Below, in pieces: positions 6,995-15,454 of a DNA stretch of 23,212 bases. The position numbers and the translations under genes are program-made. Within the stretch, counting starts at the first letter, position 1. Every line of letters begins with the position of its first letter. The DNA lies in assembly GCA_964475835.1 (NCBI GenBank), contig CAYYYL010000043.1:1-23212 (forward strand). Reading direction: 5' to 3'. This stretch comes from JABDCI01 sp964475835. GTDB lineage: Bacteria > Verrucomicrobiota > Verrucomicrobiia > JABWAM01. Below the pieces are notes generated by a model. It saw nothing but the letters and a program-made list of their open reading frames with translations, searched no databases and was not told the origin of the DNA.

Positions 6995-8299
6995 TTACGA
7001 TTCGGTTTCCACACTAGCATGGGTCACCAGCAAATCAAGGGCGCGTCCAAGAAGAATTTGTTCGCGCAAGGATTCGACATCCTCATTGCTCTGCAATTGA
7101 CGGGTAAAATCACGCACGGATTTACCTGCGCGCTGGGCGGCTTCCTCAATGCGTTTTTGCAGCTCGTCATCCTTGACCTCGAGTTTCTCCTCGGCGGCGA
7201 TGCGGGCGAGGATGAAGGAGGAGCGAACCTTGTCCTGGGCATTCTTCGCTGCGGCGTCGAGGATGTCCTTGCTTTTTTCGCGGATCGAATCCTCGGCGAT
7301 GCCACGCATCTGATTTTCGCGGACGATGTCGACCATCGTACTGCGGGTCTCTGCATTGACGATGCTCTCAGGGAGTTCGAAGGAGGTTTCCTTTAAAAGT
7401 TGCTCGATGATCTGCTGGCGGACGGAGTGATCTGTCTCCTGCTCACGATCGTGCTGAAGATTTTCGCGAACCTTGGTCTTGAGTTCCTCTAGGTTTGCGG
7501 CCCGATAGGTGGCGGCGAAGGCATCGTCCAATTCGGGGAGTTTTTTCTCCTTGATGCCGAGAACCGTGACGGCGTAGTCCACTTTCAAACCCGAGAGTTC
7601 CTTCACCCGGAATTCCTTGGGAACCTCCACCTGGATGGTTCGAGCGTCGCCGATTTTGGCGCCGACGAGGGGTTCGCAGAATCCGGGAAGGAAGGAGTCC
7701 TTGCCCATGAGAAGCCAGAACTGTTTGTTTTCGGCGAGAGGGCGGGCGGCAGGACTGAACTCGGTCAACGTCTTGCCATCCGACGTGCCGGTATAGGAAA
7801 TGACGGCGAAGTCACCCAGTTTGAGCGCACGGTCGGTGACGTCGGCGAAGGTGGCCTGCTGTTCGGCGAGCATTTTCAAGGCGTTGTCGACTTCATCCTG
7901 CTTCACCTCGACTTTGGGCTTCTTCACCTTGAGTCCCTTGTACTTGGGGAGTTTGAATTCCGGGGCCACATCCACGGTGGCCTGGAAGCGGAGGGGTTCA
8001 CTGCGGGAGAACTTGACCTCCTCGATGGAAGGCATGCTGACGACCTTGAGCTTTTCCTTGGCGACAGCTTCTCGAAAGGATTGCGGGATCAACTTGCGTT
8101 GAACCTCGGAGCTGATTTCCTGTTCAAATCGTTTTTCCAGCATGGCGGCGGGTGCGCGACCGACGCGGAATCCCGGCAGTTGGGCGTATTTTTGAAATTC
8201 TGAAAGCACACCCTTCCACTCACGGGTGATTTCATCCACGGGCACTTCAATGTTCAACTTTTTGCGGCACGCGGCCACGTTTTCTACGGTAACGTTCAA
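6995..8299 (-). CDS. tig: Trigger factor, ribosome-associated chaperone and prolyl isomerase
   Basis: Trigger factor binds at the ribosome exit tunnel and shields nascent chains. The 434-residue protein has the full layout. The N-terminal ribosome-binding domain carries the GFRVGRAP signature (family GFRxGKxP), a central FKBP-type isomerase domain covers roughly residues 150-240 (FAVISYTG, DSFLPGF, LVGAKIGD), and a helical C-terminal chaperone domain follows. The start codon is TTG at 8297-8299. It is supported by a strong GGAGG six bases upstream and by a normal family N-terminus, since the next in-frame ATG would remove most of the ribosome-binding domain. It heads the tig-clpP-clpX operon. 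Confidence 0.96.
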   Translation of the reverse strand: MNVTVENVAACRKKLNIEVPVDEITREWKGVLSEFQKYAQLPGFRVGRAPAAMLEKRFEQEISSEVQRKLIPQSFREAVAKEKLKVVSMPSIEEVKFSRSEPLRFQATVDVAPEFKLPKYKGLKVKKPKVEVKQDEVDNALKMLAEQQATFADVTDRALKLGDFAVISYTGTSDGKTLTEFSPAARPLAENKQFWLLMGKDSFLPGFCEPLVGAKIGDARTIQVEVPKEFRVKELSGLKVDYAVTVLGIKEKKLPELDDAFAATYRAANLEELKTKVRENLQHDREQETDHSVRQQIIEQLLKETSFELPESIVNAETRSTMVDIVRENQMRGIAEDSIREKSKDILDAAAKNAQDKVRSSFILARIAAEEKLEVKDDELQKRIEEAAQRAGKSVRDFTRQLQSNEDVESLREQILLGRALDLLVTHASVETES

Positions 8300-8305
8300 G
8301 GGTTT

Positions 8306-8311
8306 CCTCCG
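8306..8311 (-). promoter_or_regulatory. Shine-Dalgarno sequence deciding the tig TTG start
   Basis: On the minus strand the sequence reads GGAGGAAACCC directly before TTG, giving a strong ribosome binding site at normal spacing. It is one of only two clear ones in the window and supports the unusual start codon. Confidence 0.8.
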
Positions 8312-8332
8312 GTTAAATCAATCGAGCCATCC

Positions 8333-8361
8333 ATCCTATCAGGCTATCGGGAAAAGTTCAA
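8333..8361 (-). promoter_or_regulatory. Candidate promoter of the tig-clpP-clpX operon
   Basis: Read on the minus strand, TTGAAC (8361-8356) and TAGGAT (8338-8333) are 17 bases apart. This predicts transcription from about 8326 and a leader of some 27 bases that contains the GGAGG site. Confidence 0.5.
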
Positions 8362-8448
8362 AGGGCAAAGTGGGTTCGTCGCTGAAATAGTGGGAGTGCG
8401 GGATAAGCCTGATTTGGGCCTTTCGGGAGGGTTCGGGGGGGAGGTTTA

Positions 8449-8477
8449 TTGAGCGATCATGAAAATTTAGATAGCGT
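8449..8477 (+). promoter_or_regulatory. Candidate promoter for the class IV aminotransferase gene
   Basis: TTGAGC (8449-8454) and TAGCGT (8472-8477) are 17 bases apart. The predicted leader to the ATG at 8521 is about 37 bases. It lies in the same divergent intergenic region as the tig promoter, about 90 bases away. Confidence 0.4.
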
Positions 8478-8520
8478 TTCTCCGAGTTGCGCTTGTATAT
8501 AGAGAAACAGATCATCTTCT

Positions 8521-9360
8521 ATGAGCGACAAACTTGTATTTCTCAACCGGCGCTTTGTTCCTGAAGCCGAAGCGGGTTTTTCTGTTTTCGATCGTGGCCT
8601 TTTGTATGGCGACGGACTTTTTGAGACCGTCCGGATTTACAGCGGAAAGTTTTTTCGTCTTTCCGAACACCTGAAGCGCTTGATGGATGGATTGAAGGTT
8701 CTCGAAATCAAGATTCCTTATTCCAGGGATGAGTTGGAGATTTTTGTGCGTGAACTGGCCTTGACCAACCGCATCAATGAGGGTTTTGCCCGGGTGGTGG
8801 TGAGTCGTGGGGAGGGGTTCCTCGGGTTTTCCCCCCGTGGGTCGGCCACGCCGCATGTGGCCATCTGCGCGCGCGAGAGGCCGGTGGCGATGCGCAGCAA
8901 GGAGGTCTGGAAGCTATTACCCTCGAAGCGCCCCATCGCCCCCATTCCATTAAAGTCGCTCAGCTATCTGCCGTATGTTCTGGCCAAAAAGGAGGCGGAG
9001 GATGCCGGGTGTGACGACGCTATTTTGATGGATGCCCATGGCACGGTGATCGAAGCCAGCGGGAGCAATATTTTTCTGTTGAACGATGGCCACATCGTGA
9101 CTCCGCCGCTCTCAACCGGCTGCCTGCCGGGGATCACCCGCGCGGAGTTGATCAAGGTGGCCAAGAAGGAAGGGTATCACGTGGAACAGAAAAAGTTTGG
9201 AATTCAGGAATGCCGGGATGCCGAGGCGATTTTCCTGACAAACAGCCTTCTTGAAATCGTTCCGTGTTACGTGAAAACCCGAATCAAGCCCGAGGTGCTT
9301 TCACGTCTCGATAATCTCGAAGCGGCTTTTGCGTATCATCGTTCCACGATCTCGCAATAG
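8521..9360 (+). CDS. Class IV PLP-dependent aminotransferase family protein (PabC/IlvE/D-amino acid aminotransferase group)
   Basis: A 279-residue fold-type IV PLP enzyme. It has the N-terminal SVFDRGLLYGDGLFETVRI region (first part 21-31), a catalytic lysine most likely Lys145 in PLKSLSYLPYVLAKKEA, the DDAILMD and VIEASGSNIF (177-186) segments that contact the cofactor, and the phosphate-binding TGCLPGITR turn. The family includes aminodeoxychorismate lyase (folate), branched-chain aminotransferase and D-amino acid aminotransferase. These cannot be separated by eye. The presence of folK in the window fits PabC but is weak support. Its stop is only 13 bases from the convergent lysA stop. Confidence 0.88.
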   Translation: MSDKLVFLNRRFVPEAEAGFSVFDRGLLYGDGLFETVRIYSGKFFRLSEHLKRLMDGLKVLEIKIPYSRDELEIFVRELALTNRINEGFARVVVSRGEGFLGFSPRGSATPHVAICARERPVAMRSKEVWKLLPSKRPIAPIPLKSLSYLPYVLAKKEAEDAGCDDAILMDAHGTVIEASGSNIFLLNDGHIVTPPLSTGCLPGITRAELIKVAKKEGYHVEQKKFGIQECRDAEAIFLTNSLLEIVPCYVKTRIKPEVLSRLDNLEAAFAYHRSTISQ

Positions 9361-9373
9361 AGCGGTTCCTTCA

Positions 9374-10702
9374 TCAAGAGCGTTCGCCCCGGACAAGATC
9401 GCCCAGCGTTTCCCGGCGCCGCACCAATTTTGCGGATTTGCAAGACACCAGGATTTCCGCGACCCGGGGTCGGGAATTGTAATTGGAGGCCATGGCAAAC
9501 CCGTAGGCGCCTGCGCTCATGAGTGCCAGCAGATCGCCCTCCTGCATCGGAGGGAGCGGTCTCTCCTTGGCGAAGTAGTCTCCGGACTCACAGATCGGGC
9601 CCACCACATCGGAGGATACGGTGCTGGTCTGGGATCGTTGATCCAGGGGGACGATCTGGTGATAGGAATCATAAAAGGCCGGGCGGATCAGATCGTTCAT
9701 CGCAGCGTTCACGATCACGAAGTTTTTCCGTCCCGTGCGTTTCAGATATTCCACGCGGGTGATGAGCACCCCGGCGTTTCCGACCATAAAGCGTCCGGGC
9801 TCCAGAAGGATTTTCATCTTGAGGGGCTGGAGTAGGGGCGCAAGGGTTCGCGCGTAGAGATCGATGGTGAGGGGAAGGGAGGAGGCGCCGGCTTTGCGGG
9901 AGGTCTTTTGCGGATCCCACCAGGTCATGGTGCCGCTTTCCAGAGCAGGGCGATAGACGATGCCGATGCCGCCTCCGATGGAAAAGAATTCCAACCGGTA
10001 ACGATCCCTGAGACTGCGAACGAGAGGGAGCATTTTCCGGACGGCCTGGGTGAAGGGTCCCACGGTGGTGATCTGGGAGCCGATGTGCATCTGAACTCCT
10101 CGCAGTCGAATGTGACTCATGCGCGAGGCCTCGTCGTAAATGCGATCGATCTCCTCGTAGGGAATTCCAAATTTATTTTCGTAAGTGCCGGTCGTGATTT
10201 TTGCGTGAGTGCGCGCCTGCACATTGGGATTCACGCGAAGGGCGATGGGCGCCTTTTTTCCAAGTCGGGAGGCGATCCTTTGAATGCGATGGAGTTCCGC
10301 CTCGCTTTCCACGTTGAATGCGTGGATGCCGAGTCGAAGGGCATAACGAATTTCGTCATCCGTCTTGCCGACTCCTGCAAAGACACATCGGGAGGGGGCA
10401 CCGCCGGCCTTGACGACGCGATAGAGTTCCCCGGCGCTAACGGTGTCGAAACCAGAGTTCAGGCGAGCCAGGGTCGAGAGAACGGCCAGATTGGAATTGG
10501 CCTTCATCGCATAGCAGATCATGTGGGGGATTCCCGCCAGCGAGCGATCCAGTCGTGTGAAATGGCTTTCGATGGTTTTTTTGGAATAGACGTAAAGTGG
10601 CGTGCCATGCTTGCGTGCGAGCGCGTGGAGATTGGCTCCTTCACAATGAAGCTGGCCCTGGCGGTAACGGAATTCGTGCATCCAGGAAGTAGGAAGGAGC
10701 AT
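9374..10702 (-). CDS. lysA: Diaminopimelate decarboxylase LysA
   Basis: LysA decarboxylates meso-diaminopimelate to lysine with PLP, the final step of the pathway that contains DapB. Motifs are CYAMKANSN with the PLP lysine, SAGELYRVVKAGG, HIGSQIT, FSIGGGIGIVY, LLEPGRFMVGNAG, the substrate-binding CESGDYFAKER and the C-terminal SAGAYGFAMASNYNSRPR. The start is uncertain. ATG 10702 gives 442 aa; ATG 10681 (MHEFRYRQGQL, 435 aa) matches the usual family N-terminus best; a further ATG at 10753 would add 17 residues not typical of the family. No strong Shine-Dalgarno resolves this. It is convergent with the aminotransferase gene and divergent from the next glycosyltransferase. Confidence 0.94.
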   Translation of the reverse strand: MLLPTSWMHEFRYRQGQLHCEGANLHALARKHGTPLYVYSKKTIESHFTRLDRSLAGIPHMICYAMKANSNLAVLSTLARLNSGFDTVSAGELYRVVKAGGAPSRCVFAGVGKTDDEIRYALRLGIHAFNVESEAELHRIQRIASRLGKKAPIALRVNPNVQARTHAKITTGTYENKFGIPYEEIDRIYDEASRMSHIRLRGVQMHIGSQITTVGPFTQAVRKMLPLVRSLRDRYRLEFFSIGGGIGIVYRPALESGTMTWWDPQKTSRKAGASSLPLTIDLYARTLAPLLQPLKMKILLEPGRFMVGNAGVLITRVEYLKRTGRKNFVIVNAAMNDLIRPAFYDSYHQIVPLDQRSQTSTVSSDVVGPICESGDYFAKERPLPPMQEGDLLALMSAGAYGFAMASNYNSRPRVAEILVSCKSAKLVRRRETLGDLVRGERS

Positions 10703-10766
10703 GTCTCCAGGCGCAAGTGGAAAAAATGGATGGGGCGGACCCGACCGGAGCATGGGACGACTGTGT

Positions 10767-10795
10767 TTGATTTGTTCTCCAGCCCTTGATACTTG
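10767..10795 (+). promoter_or_regulatory. Weak candidate promoter for the family 4 glycosyltransferase gene
   Basis: TTGATT (10767-10772) and TACTTG (10790-10795) are 17 bases apart. The -10 element lacks the final T found in the other five examples. The predicted start near 10802 leaves about 20 bases before the ATG at 10822. Confidence 0.25.
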
Positions 10796-10821
10796 CTGTT
10801 GGTGACGTTCGCTCCATTTTC

Positions 10822-11922
10822 ATGAAAGTAGCTCTTGTCCATGACTGGTTGACCGGGATGCGGGGAGGCGAGAAATGTCTCGAGGTGTTTTGCGAGATGT
10901 TTCCCGAGGCGCACCTATATACCCTATTGCATGTGCCCGGGAGTGTATCCCCAACCATCGAGGGAATGGATATCCGGGTGTCCGGACTCCAGAAGTTGCC
11001 CTTTGCAGAGAAGGGATATCGGTACTATCTTCCCCTGTTTCCCGCGATCGTTGAGGGGTGGGATACCGGCGATGAGGCCTACGATCTGGTGTTGAGTTCG
11101 AGTCACTGTGTGGCGAAGGGGGTTCGATTTCGTCAGGCGAAGCGCCGGGTTTGCTACTGCTTCACTCCCGCGCGCTATTTGTGGTGTCAGACGGAGAACT
11201 ACTATCGTGGAAATTGGAAGCAGGTTGCGTTGAATGTGGTGAAAGGACGTCTCAAGACGTGGGACCTTCGCTCCAACGAACGGGTGGACGAATTTATCGG
11301 AATTTCCCGTCATGTGTGTGACCGTATCCAGAGGTTTTACGGACGCCCAGGCGAGACGATTTATCCCCCGGTGGATGTAGAATTTTACCGGCCGGGAGAG
11401 CGCTTGCTTACGAACGAGGAACGTCGCAAGGCTCCCTACCTTATGGTGGGAGCGCTTGAGCCTTACAAGCGAGTGGATCTTGCCATCGAAGCATTCCGAC
11501 GCTCGGGGCGTTCCTTGAAAATTGTGGGGAAGGGAACGATGCTCGAAGGATTGAAAAAGGATGCCCCTGCCAACATCGAATTCCTGGGATGGCGTTCCGA
11601 TGAGGAGATCCGCGGACTTTATCAAAGCTCCCGGGCGCTTATTTTTCCCGGCGAGGAGGATTTTGGGATCGTTCCACTTGAGGCCCAGGCATGTGGATGT
11701 CCGATCGTCGGTTACGGTGTGGGTGGGTTGCTGGAGACCGTGGTGGAGGGAAGGACGGGGGTGTTTTTCCCGGAGCAGTCGACAAAAGCCCTGCTTGAGG
11801 CATTGGATCGCTTTGAAAGCCTGGAGTGGGATGTGTCTATTCTCCGCCAGCAGGCGGAACGTTTCAGCAGGTCCCGGTTTCGCATGGAAATGGCGGGCTA
11901 TCTGGAATCAAAGGGTGTTTGA
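10822..11922 (+). CDS. Family 4 glycosyltransferase (GT-B fold)
   Basis: A 366-residue retaining glycosyltransferase of the large family 4, probably building a cell-surface polysaccharide or lipopolysaccharide from a nucleotide sugar at the inner membrane. The N-terminus MKVALVHDWLTGMRGGEK is the usual glycine-rich acceptor-side start. The donor half has LMVGALEPYKRVDLAIEAF, KIVGKGTMLEGL and the E-x7-E type motif in EEDFGIVPLEA, followed by ACGCPIVGYGVGG. The ATG at 10822 was preferred over one 36 bases upstream because the conserved fold begins exactly there. Sugar specificity is not visible, although the VHDWLTGMRGGE start is common among mannosyltransferase-like members. A terminator follows, so it is likely a single-gene unit. 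Confidence 0.9.
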   Translation: MKVALVHDWLTGMRGGEKCLEVFCEMFPEAHLYTLLHVPGSVSPTIEGMDIRVSGLQKLPFAEKGYRYYLPLFPAIVEGWDTGDEAYDLVLSSSHCVAKGVRFRQAKRRVCYCFTPARYLWCQTENYYRGNWKQVALNVVKGRLKTWDLRSNERVDEFIGISRHVCDRIQRFYGRPGETIYPPVDVEFYRPGERLLTNEERRKAPYLMVGALEPYKRVDLAIEAFRRSGRSLKIVGKGTMLEGLKKDAPANIEFLGWRSDEEIRGLYQSSRALIFPGEEDFGIVPLEAQACGCPIVGYGVGGLLETVVEGRTGVFFPEQSTKALLEALDRFESLEWDVSILRQQAERFSRSRFRMEMAGYLESKGV

Positions 11923-11954
11923 AAAATGACAACGGTGTGGAGGTGTTGTCCCTG

Positions 11955-11985
11955 GGGCGGTGACGAAGCGCCGCCCTCCGTTTTG
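11955..11985 (+). terminator. Rho-independent terminator after the family 4 glycosyltransferase
   Basis: GGGCGGTG (11955-11962) pairs with CGCCGCCC (11969-11976) as an 8-bp GC-rich stem with one G-U pair and a six-base loop. A short tail TCCGTTTTG follows. It lies 32 bases after the stop codon and before the next promoter. Confidence 0.6.
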
Positions 11986-12026
11986 AATGAAAAGCGATTT
12001 CCAATCCTGCGTGTGGTGAAATTGGA

Positions 12027-12055
12027 TTGGCTCCCCTTGATTGCCATTCTACTAT
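12027..12055 (+). promoter_or_regulatory. Candidate promoter of the three-gene polysaccharide operon
   Basis: TTGGCT (12027-12032) and TACTAT (12050-12055) are 17 bases apart. Transcription would begin near 12062, about 14 bases before the ATG at 12076. It follows directly on the upstream terminator, a consistent unit boundary. Confidence 0.45.
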
Positions 12056-12075
12056 TGACCTGAATTCCCCTTCTT

Positions 12076-13482
12076 ATGTTTGGCGCATTTCTGAGAAAAG
12101 ATGTCCGTGCGTATACCGTGACGTTCACCGTTCTGTGCGATGCCCTCTCCATCTATGTCTCGTTTGTCATCTCCTGGTGGCTGCGTTTCAAACTGGGCAT
12201 CATTCCCCTGGCTGATACCCCGCACCTGCATCACTACCTCGTGGTGGTGACCCTGTGGGCGGCGGTGCTTGTCCTCGTGTTCCAGGCCCTGGGCCTATAC
12301 AACATTCGCATGCCGCTGCCGTTCCTGACGGAGGCGGCGAGAGTAACCCAGGGCATGTTCATCTCCCTTGGGATCCTGTTTGCGATCAACTTTTTCTTCC
12401 GCTCCAGCCTGACGTTTTCTCGGTTGACCGTTTTTTTCATGACGGGCCTGGCCCTGATCTGGCTGCTTTTCCTTCGAAACATTTTACGCAACACCTGGGG
12501 GCAGTTTCTCCGCAAGCGAAACATGTTGCGACGGGTGCTGTTGATTGGCTGGGGGGATCGAAATGCGGAGATTGTGAGGCATATCCAGGACGATGTGAAT
12601 TCCGGGCGGCAGGTGCTGGGAGTCCTTTCGGACAGCGGGCCCAAGGACCTTCCGGAGGGGATTCAGTTTTATGGAAAGACCTCGGACCTTGAGCAGGTTC
12701 TTGATCGCAACGAAATCGATGAGGTGATTCTGGGAACGCTCCAGGTGCCTCATACGCAGATCAGTCAGTGGATCCTCGCCTGCGAGCGACGTCTGGTGCA
12801 ATTCCGACTTGTGCCTGATCTTTTCGAGATTCTCGCCACCCGAGTTCAGGTGGATTTTATCAGCGGCGTGCCATTGCTGGGCATCGGAGACTTTCCGCTG
12901 GATCGTCCCTTCAACCGCTTCCTCAAGCGTTGCCTGGATATCGTGGGGGCGATCGTGGGGTTGATCCTGACGAGTCCTTTGATGTTATTGGGTGCGTTGT
13001 GGGTGCGTCGCGAGTCGGCAGGGCCGTTTATTTATGTGCAGGATCGATGTGGCAGGGATGGACGCGTCTTTCGCATGTTCAAATTACGAACGATGAAGAC
13101 GGATGCCGAAAAGGAGACAGGGCCGGTCTGGACGGCGGAGAATGACACCCGGCGGACGCGTGCTGGAAAGTTTCTGCGAATGACGAATATTGATGAGACC
13201 CCGCAGTTTTGGAATGTGCTTCGTGGCCAGATGAGTCTGGTGGGGCCGCGACCGGAGCGCCCGTTTTTTGTGGACCAGTTCAAGGATGAGATCCGTCACT
13301 ATATGCCGCGGCATAGTGTGAAGCCCGGGATGACCGGGTGGGCGCAGGTGAATGGACTTCGGGGCAATACGCCCCTGGAGGAGCGGGTTCGGTACGATAT
13401 TTTCTATTTTGAAAACTGGTCCATCTGGTTCGATCTGCGCATCATGATCGCCACGATCCTGAGTTTTAAAAATGCATACTAG
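12076..13482 (+). CDS. Polyprenyl (undecaprenyl) phosphate sugar-1-phosphate transferase, WcaJ/WbaP type
   Basis: An inner-membrane enzyme that starts repeat-unit assembly by moving a sugar-1-phosphate from a nucleotide sugar to undecaprenyl phosphate. The 468 residues show four N-terminal membrane segments (about 14-36, 55-75, 95-113, 117-140), a Rossmann-like domain starting VLLIGWGDRNAE, and the C-terminal sugar transferase domain. That domain begins with a membrane-associated helix (FLKRCLDIVGAIVG), then FRMFKLRTMKTDAE, DETPQFWNVLRG, SLVGPRPERP and KPGMTGWAQVNGLRG. The length and three-part layout match the exopolysaccharide initiating family. The sugar is unknown. It is the first gene of a tight operon and overlaps the next by 11 bases. 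Confidence 0.93.
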   Translation: MFGAFLRKDVRAYTVTFTVLCDALSIYVSFVISWWLRFKLGIIPLADTPHLHHYLVVVTLWAAVLVLVFQALGLYNIRMPLPFLTEAARVTQGMFISLGILFAINFFFRSSLTFSRLTVFFMTGLALIWLLFLRNILRNTWGQFLRKRNMLRRVLLIGWGDRNAEIVRHIQDDVNSGRQVLGVLSDSGPKDLPEGIQFYGKTSDLEQVLDRNEIDEVILGTLQVPHTQISQWILACERRLVQFRLVPDLFEILATRVQVDFISGVPLLGIGDFPLDRPFNRFLKRCLDIVGAIVGLILTSPLMLLGALWVRRESAGPFIYVQDRCGRDGRVFRMFKLRTMKTDAEKETGPVWTAENDTRRTRAGKFLRMTNIDETPQFWNVLRGQMSLVGPRPERPFFVDQFKDEIRHYMPRHSVKPGMTGWAQVNGLRGNTPLEERVRYDIFYFENWSIWFDLRIMIATILSFKNAY

Positions 13483-14476
13483 ACCCGAGGCGGCTTCAAA
13501 TCCGAACGCGTCGGGAAAAACTTCCGTGGAGCGTATTCTTCTCGTCCGGAACGATAATATCGGGGATCTGGTCTGTTCCATTCCTGCAATCCAGCTTTTT
13601 CGGGAAATTCATCCCTCCGCCAGGATCGATCTTCTGGTGAACAGCTACAATGCTCCGGTTGTCGAGTCGCTGGTTCCACGCTGGGTGGACCGGCTGGTGA
13701 TCTATCAAAAGACGAAGCATGTGGGCTGGAGTCCCGGCCAGTTGCTTCACTTGGTGAAGTTTTATCTGGGGCTGCGACGCGCTCATTACGATCGGGTCAT
13801 TCTTCTCGTCGGTGGATTCAGCCGCCAGTCGTATGCCTTTGCGACGTATTCACGTGCCTCCGAGATTGTCGGATACGATCTTCCTTCCGGTGGCTTGCGA
13901 TATTCAGAGGGGGTTCATGAGGTGGAATCGAGCTGGCATCTCGCGTGCCATGCGTGCGGGGTGGATCGTCCGGTCCCTTTGGAGATTCAATATCCTGTTC
14001 GCGCACAGGGAAATCGGGTTGCCCTCCAGATCACGAGTCGCAAGCCGGGAAATCGCTGGTCGGTGGATTCCTTTGTGGAATTGAGCCGGAGGATTGCGGC
14101 GGAAGGAAAGGGAAAACCGATTCTCTTGTGGTCCCCTGGAAGTGAACTCATCCGCACTCATCCCGGTGACGATGAAAAGGCGGCGTCCATTCTGGGAAAA
14201 GCTCCGGATTGGGTGGAGGCACGACCCACGGCTACCCTTTCGGAATTGATGTCGGTGCTGGGCGAATGTCGAACCCTCGTGACGCCGGATGGCGGCGCCA
14301 TGCATCTGGGGGCGGCCATGGGGTTGAATGTGGTGGCCCTTTTTGGACAGTCCGATCCCGTTCGATGGCGCCCCTGGACTCCGCGCGCTCGCGTGTTGCA
14401 GAGTTCTTCCAGGTCGGTGGAGGATATATCCGTCGATGACGTGGAACGCGCCTGGCGGGAGGTGGAGCGTGAGTGA
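13472..14476 (+). CDS. Family 9 glycosyltransferase (heptosyltransferase-like)
   Basis: A 334-residue GT-B enzyme of the ADP-heptose:LPS heptosyltransferase family, acting on the cytoplasmic side during lipopolysaccharide core or other surface glycan synthesis. It has the family start ILLVRNDNIGDLVCSIPAI (about 22-40), a central VALQITSRKPGNRWSVDSF that resembles the usual nucleotide-sugar side strand, LWSPGSE, and TPDGGAMHLGAAMG (about 270-283) followed by VVALFGQSDPVRW. The first 20 residues are extra and polar. The ATG overlaps the previous gene by 11 bases and its own stop is overlapped by eight bases by the next gene, so translation of the three is probably coupled. Confidence 0.9.
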   Translation: MHTRPEAASNPNASGKTSVERILLVRNDNIGDLVCSIPAIQLFREIHPSARIDLLVNSYNAPVVESLVPRWVDRLVIYQKTKHVGWSPGQLLHLVKFYLGLRRAHYDRVILLVGGFSRQSYAFATYSRASEIVGYDLPSGGLRYSEGVHEVESSWHLACHACGVDRPVPLEIQYPVRAQGNRVALQITSRKPGNRWSVDSFVELSRRIAAEGKGKPILLWSPGSELIRTHPGDDEKAASILGKAPDWVEARPTATLSELMSVLGECRTLVTPDGGAMHLGAAMGLNVVALFGQSDPVRWRPWTPRARVLQSSSRSVEDISVDDVERAWREVERE

Positions 14477-15428
14477 TTTCTCCATTGTCCTGTTGGATCA
14501 TGCCACGTGGACACGGGGGGATCTGGATCTCTCACCGCTGGAGGCATTGGGCACGGTCACCGCTTATGATCAAACTCCGGCGTCGGAAGTGGGACAGAGA
14601 GTGTCGGAGGCCGATGTGGTGCTGTCCAATAAAGTAATGCTCGATGCGGCGGCGTTGAATGGATCCAAAAAACTCAAGCTCATCTGTGTCTGTGCCACGG
14701 GAGTAAATAATGTGGACCTGGATGCTGCTCGGGCGAAGGGGATTCGGGTGGTGAATGCGAGTGGTTACAGCACCCAGTCTGTGGCACAGCACGCCATGGC
14801 GTTTATTCTGAATTGGTCAACGCAGATGCACCGCTGGCTTCCGGAAGCTTCAAAATGGGCGGAGTCCCCCGTGTTCACACGCCTGGATTATCCTGTAATC
14901 GAACTTGTCGACAAAACCATCGGATTAGTGGGTGCAGGACGGATTGGTTTTGTCCTCGGAAAACTGGCCGAAGCTTTTGGGATGACCGTGCGGGCGTGGG
15001 CCAGGCCGGGTGGGAAAGGGAACGGTGGCTGGCCAAGGCTGGCATTGCAGGAACTTTTGGGCGCGAGCGATGTGGTGTCCCTACACTGTCCGCTTACGGA
15101 TTCGACTCGTCACCTGATCAATCGGGAGTCTCTTGGATGGATGAAGAAGGGGGCGTTTCTGGTCAATACAGGGCGCGGTGATTTGATCGAGGAAACGGCC
15201 TTGGTGGAAGCTCTGAAGCAGGGACAACTTTCGGGTGCGGGCCTCGACGTGCTTTCAGTGGAGCCGCCTCCTCCGGATCATCCCTTGCTTCGGCTGGGGC
15301 ATCCGAATCTCATGATCACCCCTCATACCGCGTGGACGACCCGCGAGGCGCGATCCCGATTGCTGAATGAAGTGGTCGAAAATATCCGTGCCTTTCTGCG
15401 GGGAGAGGATCGGAATCGGGTGGCGTGA
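14469..15428 (+). CDS. D-isomer specific 2-hydroxyacid dehydrogenase (glycerate dehydrogenase-like)
   Basis: A cytoplasmic NAD(P)-dependent oxidoreductase interconverting 2-oxo and D-2-hydroxy acids. The GTG at 14469 was chosen because GGGAGG lies six bases upstream and the conserved domain begins right after it; earlier in-frame ATGs would add residues unlike the family and run deep inside the upstream gene. The 319 residues contain VCATGVNNVDLDAA, the dinucleotide fold GLVGAGRIGFVLG (152-164), and the catalytic set Arg236 (NTGRGDLI), Glu265 (LSVEPPPP) and His286 (ITPHTAW). Substrate is unknown: glycerate/hydroxypyruvate is the closest style. Its overlap with glycosyltransferase genes suggests co-expression with surface glycan synthesis. 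Confidence 0.92.
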   Translation: MSDFSIVLLDHATWTRGDLDLSPLEALGTVTAYDQTPASEVGQRVSEADVVLSNKVMLDAAALNGSKKLKLICVCATGVNNVDLDAARAKGIRVVNASGYSTQSVAQHAMAFILNWSTQMHRWLPEASKWAESPVFTRLDYPVIELVDKTIGLVGAGRIGFVLGKLAEAFGMTVRAWARPGGKGNGGWPRLALQELLGASDVVSLHCPLTDSTRHLINRESLGWMKKGAFLVNTGRGDLIEETALVEALKQGQLSGAGLDVLSVEPPPPDHPLLRLGHPNLMITPHTAWTTREARSRLLNEVVENIRAFLRGEDRNRVA

Positions 15429-15454
15429 AAGTCGTTTTCAAGGTGAAACTGAGC

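Noticed and set aside
8476..8508. GTTTCTC/GAGAAAC inverted repeat upstream of the aminotransferase gene
   Set aside because: Only seven bases per arm with a 19-base spacer; easily due to chance.
9908..10789. Plus-strand open frame of 293 codons opposite lysA
   Set aside because: lysA on the other strand carries all family motifs; the antisense frame has no recognisable domain.
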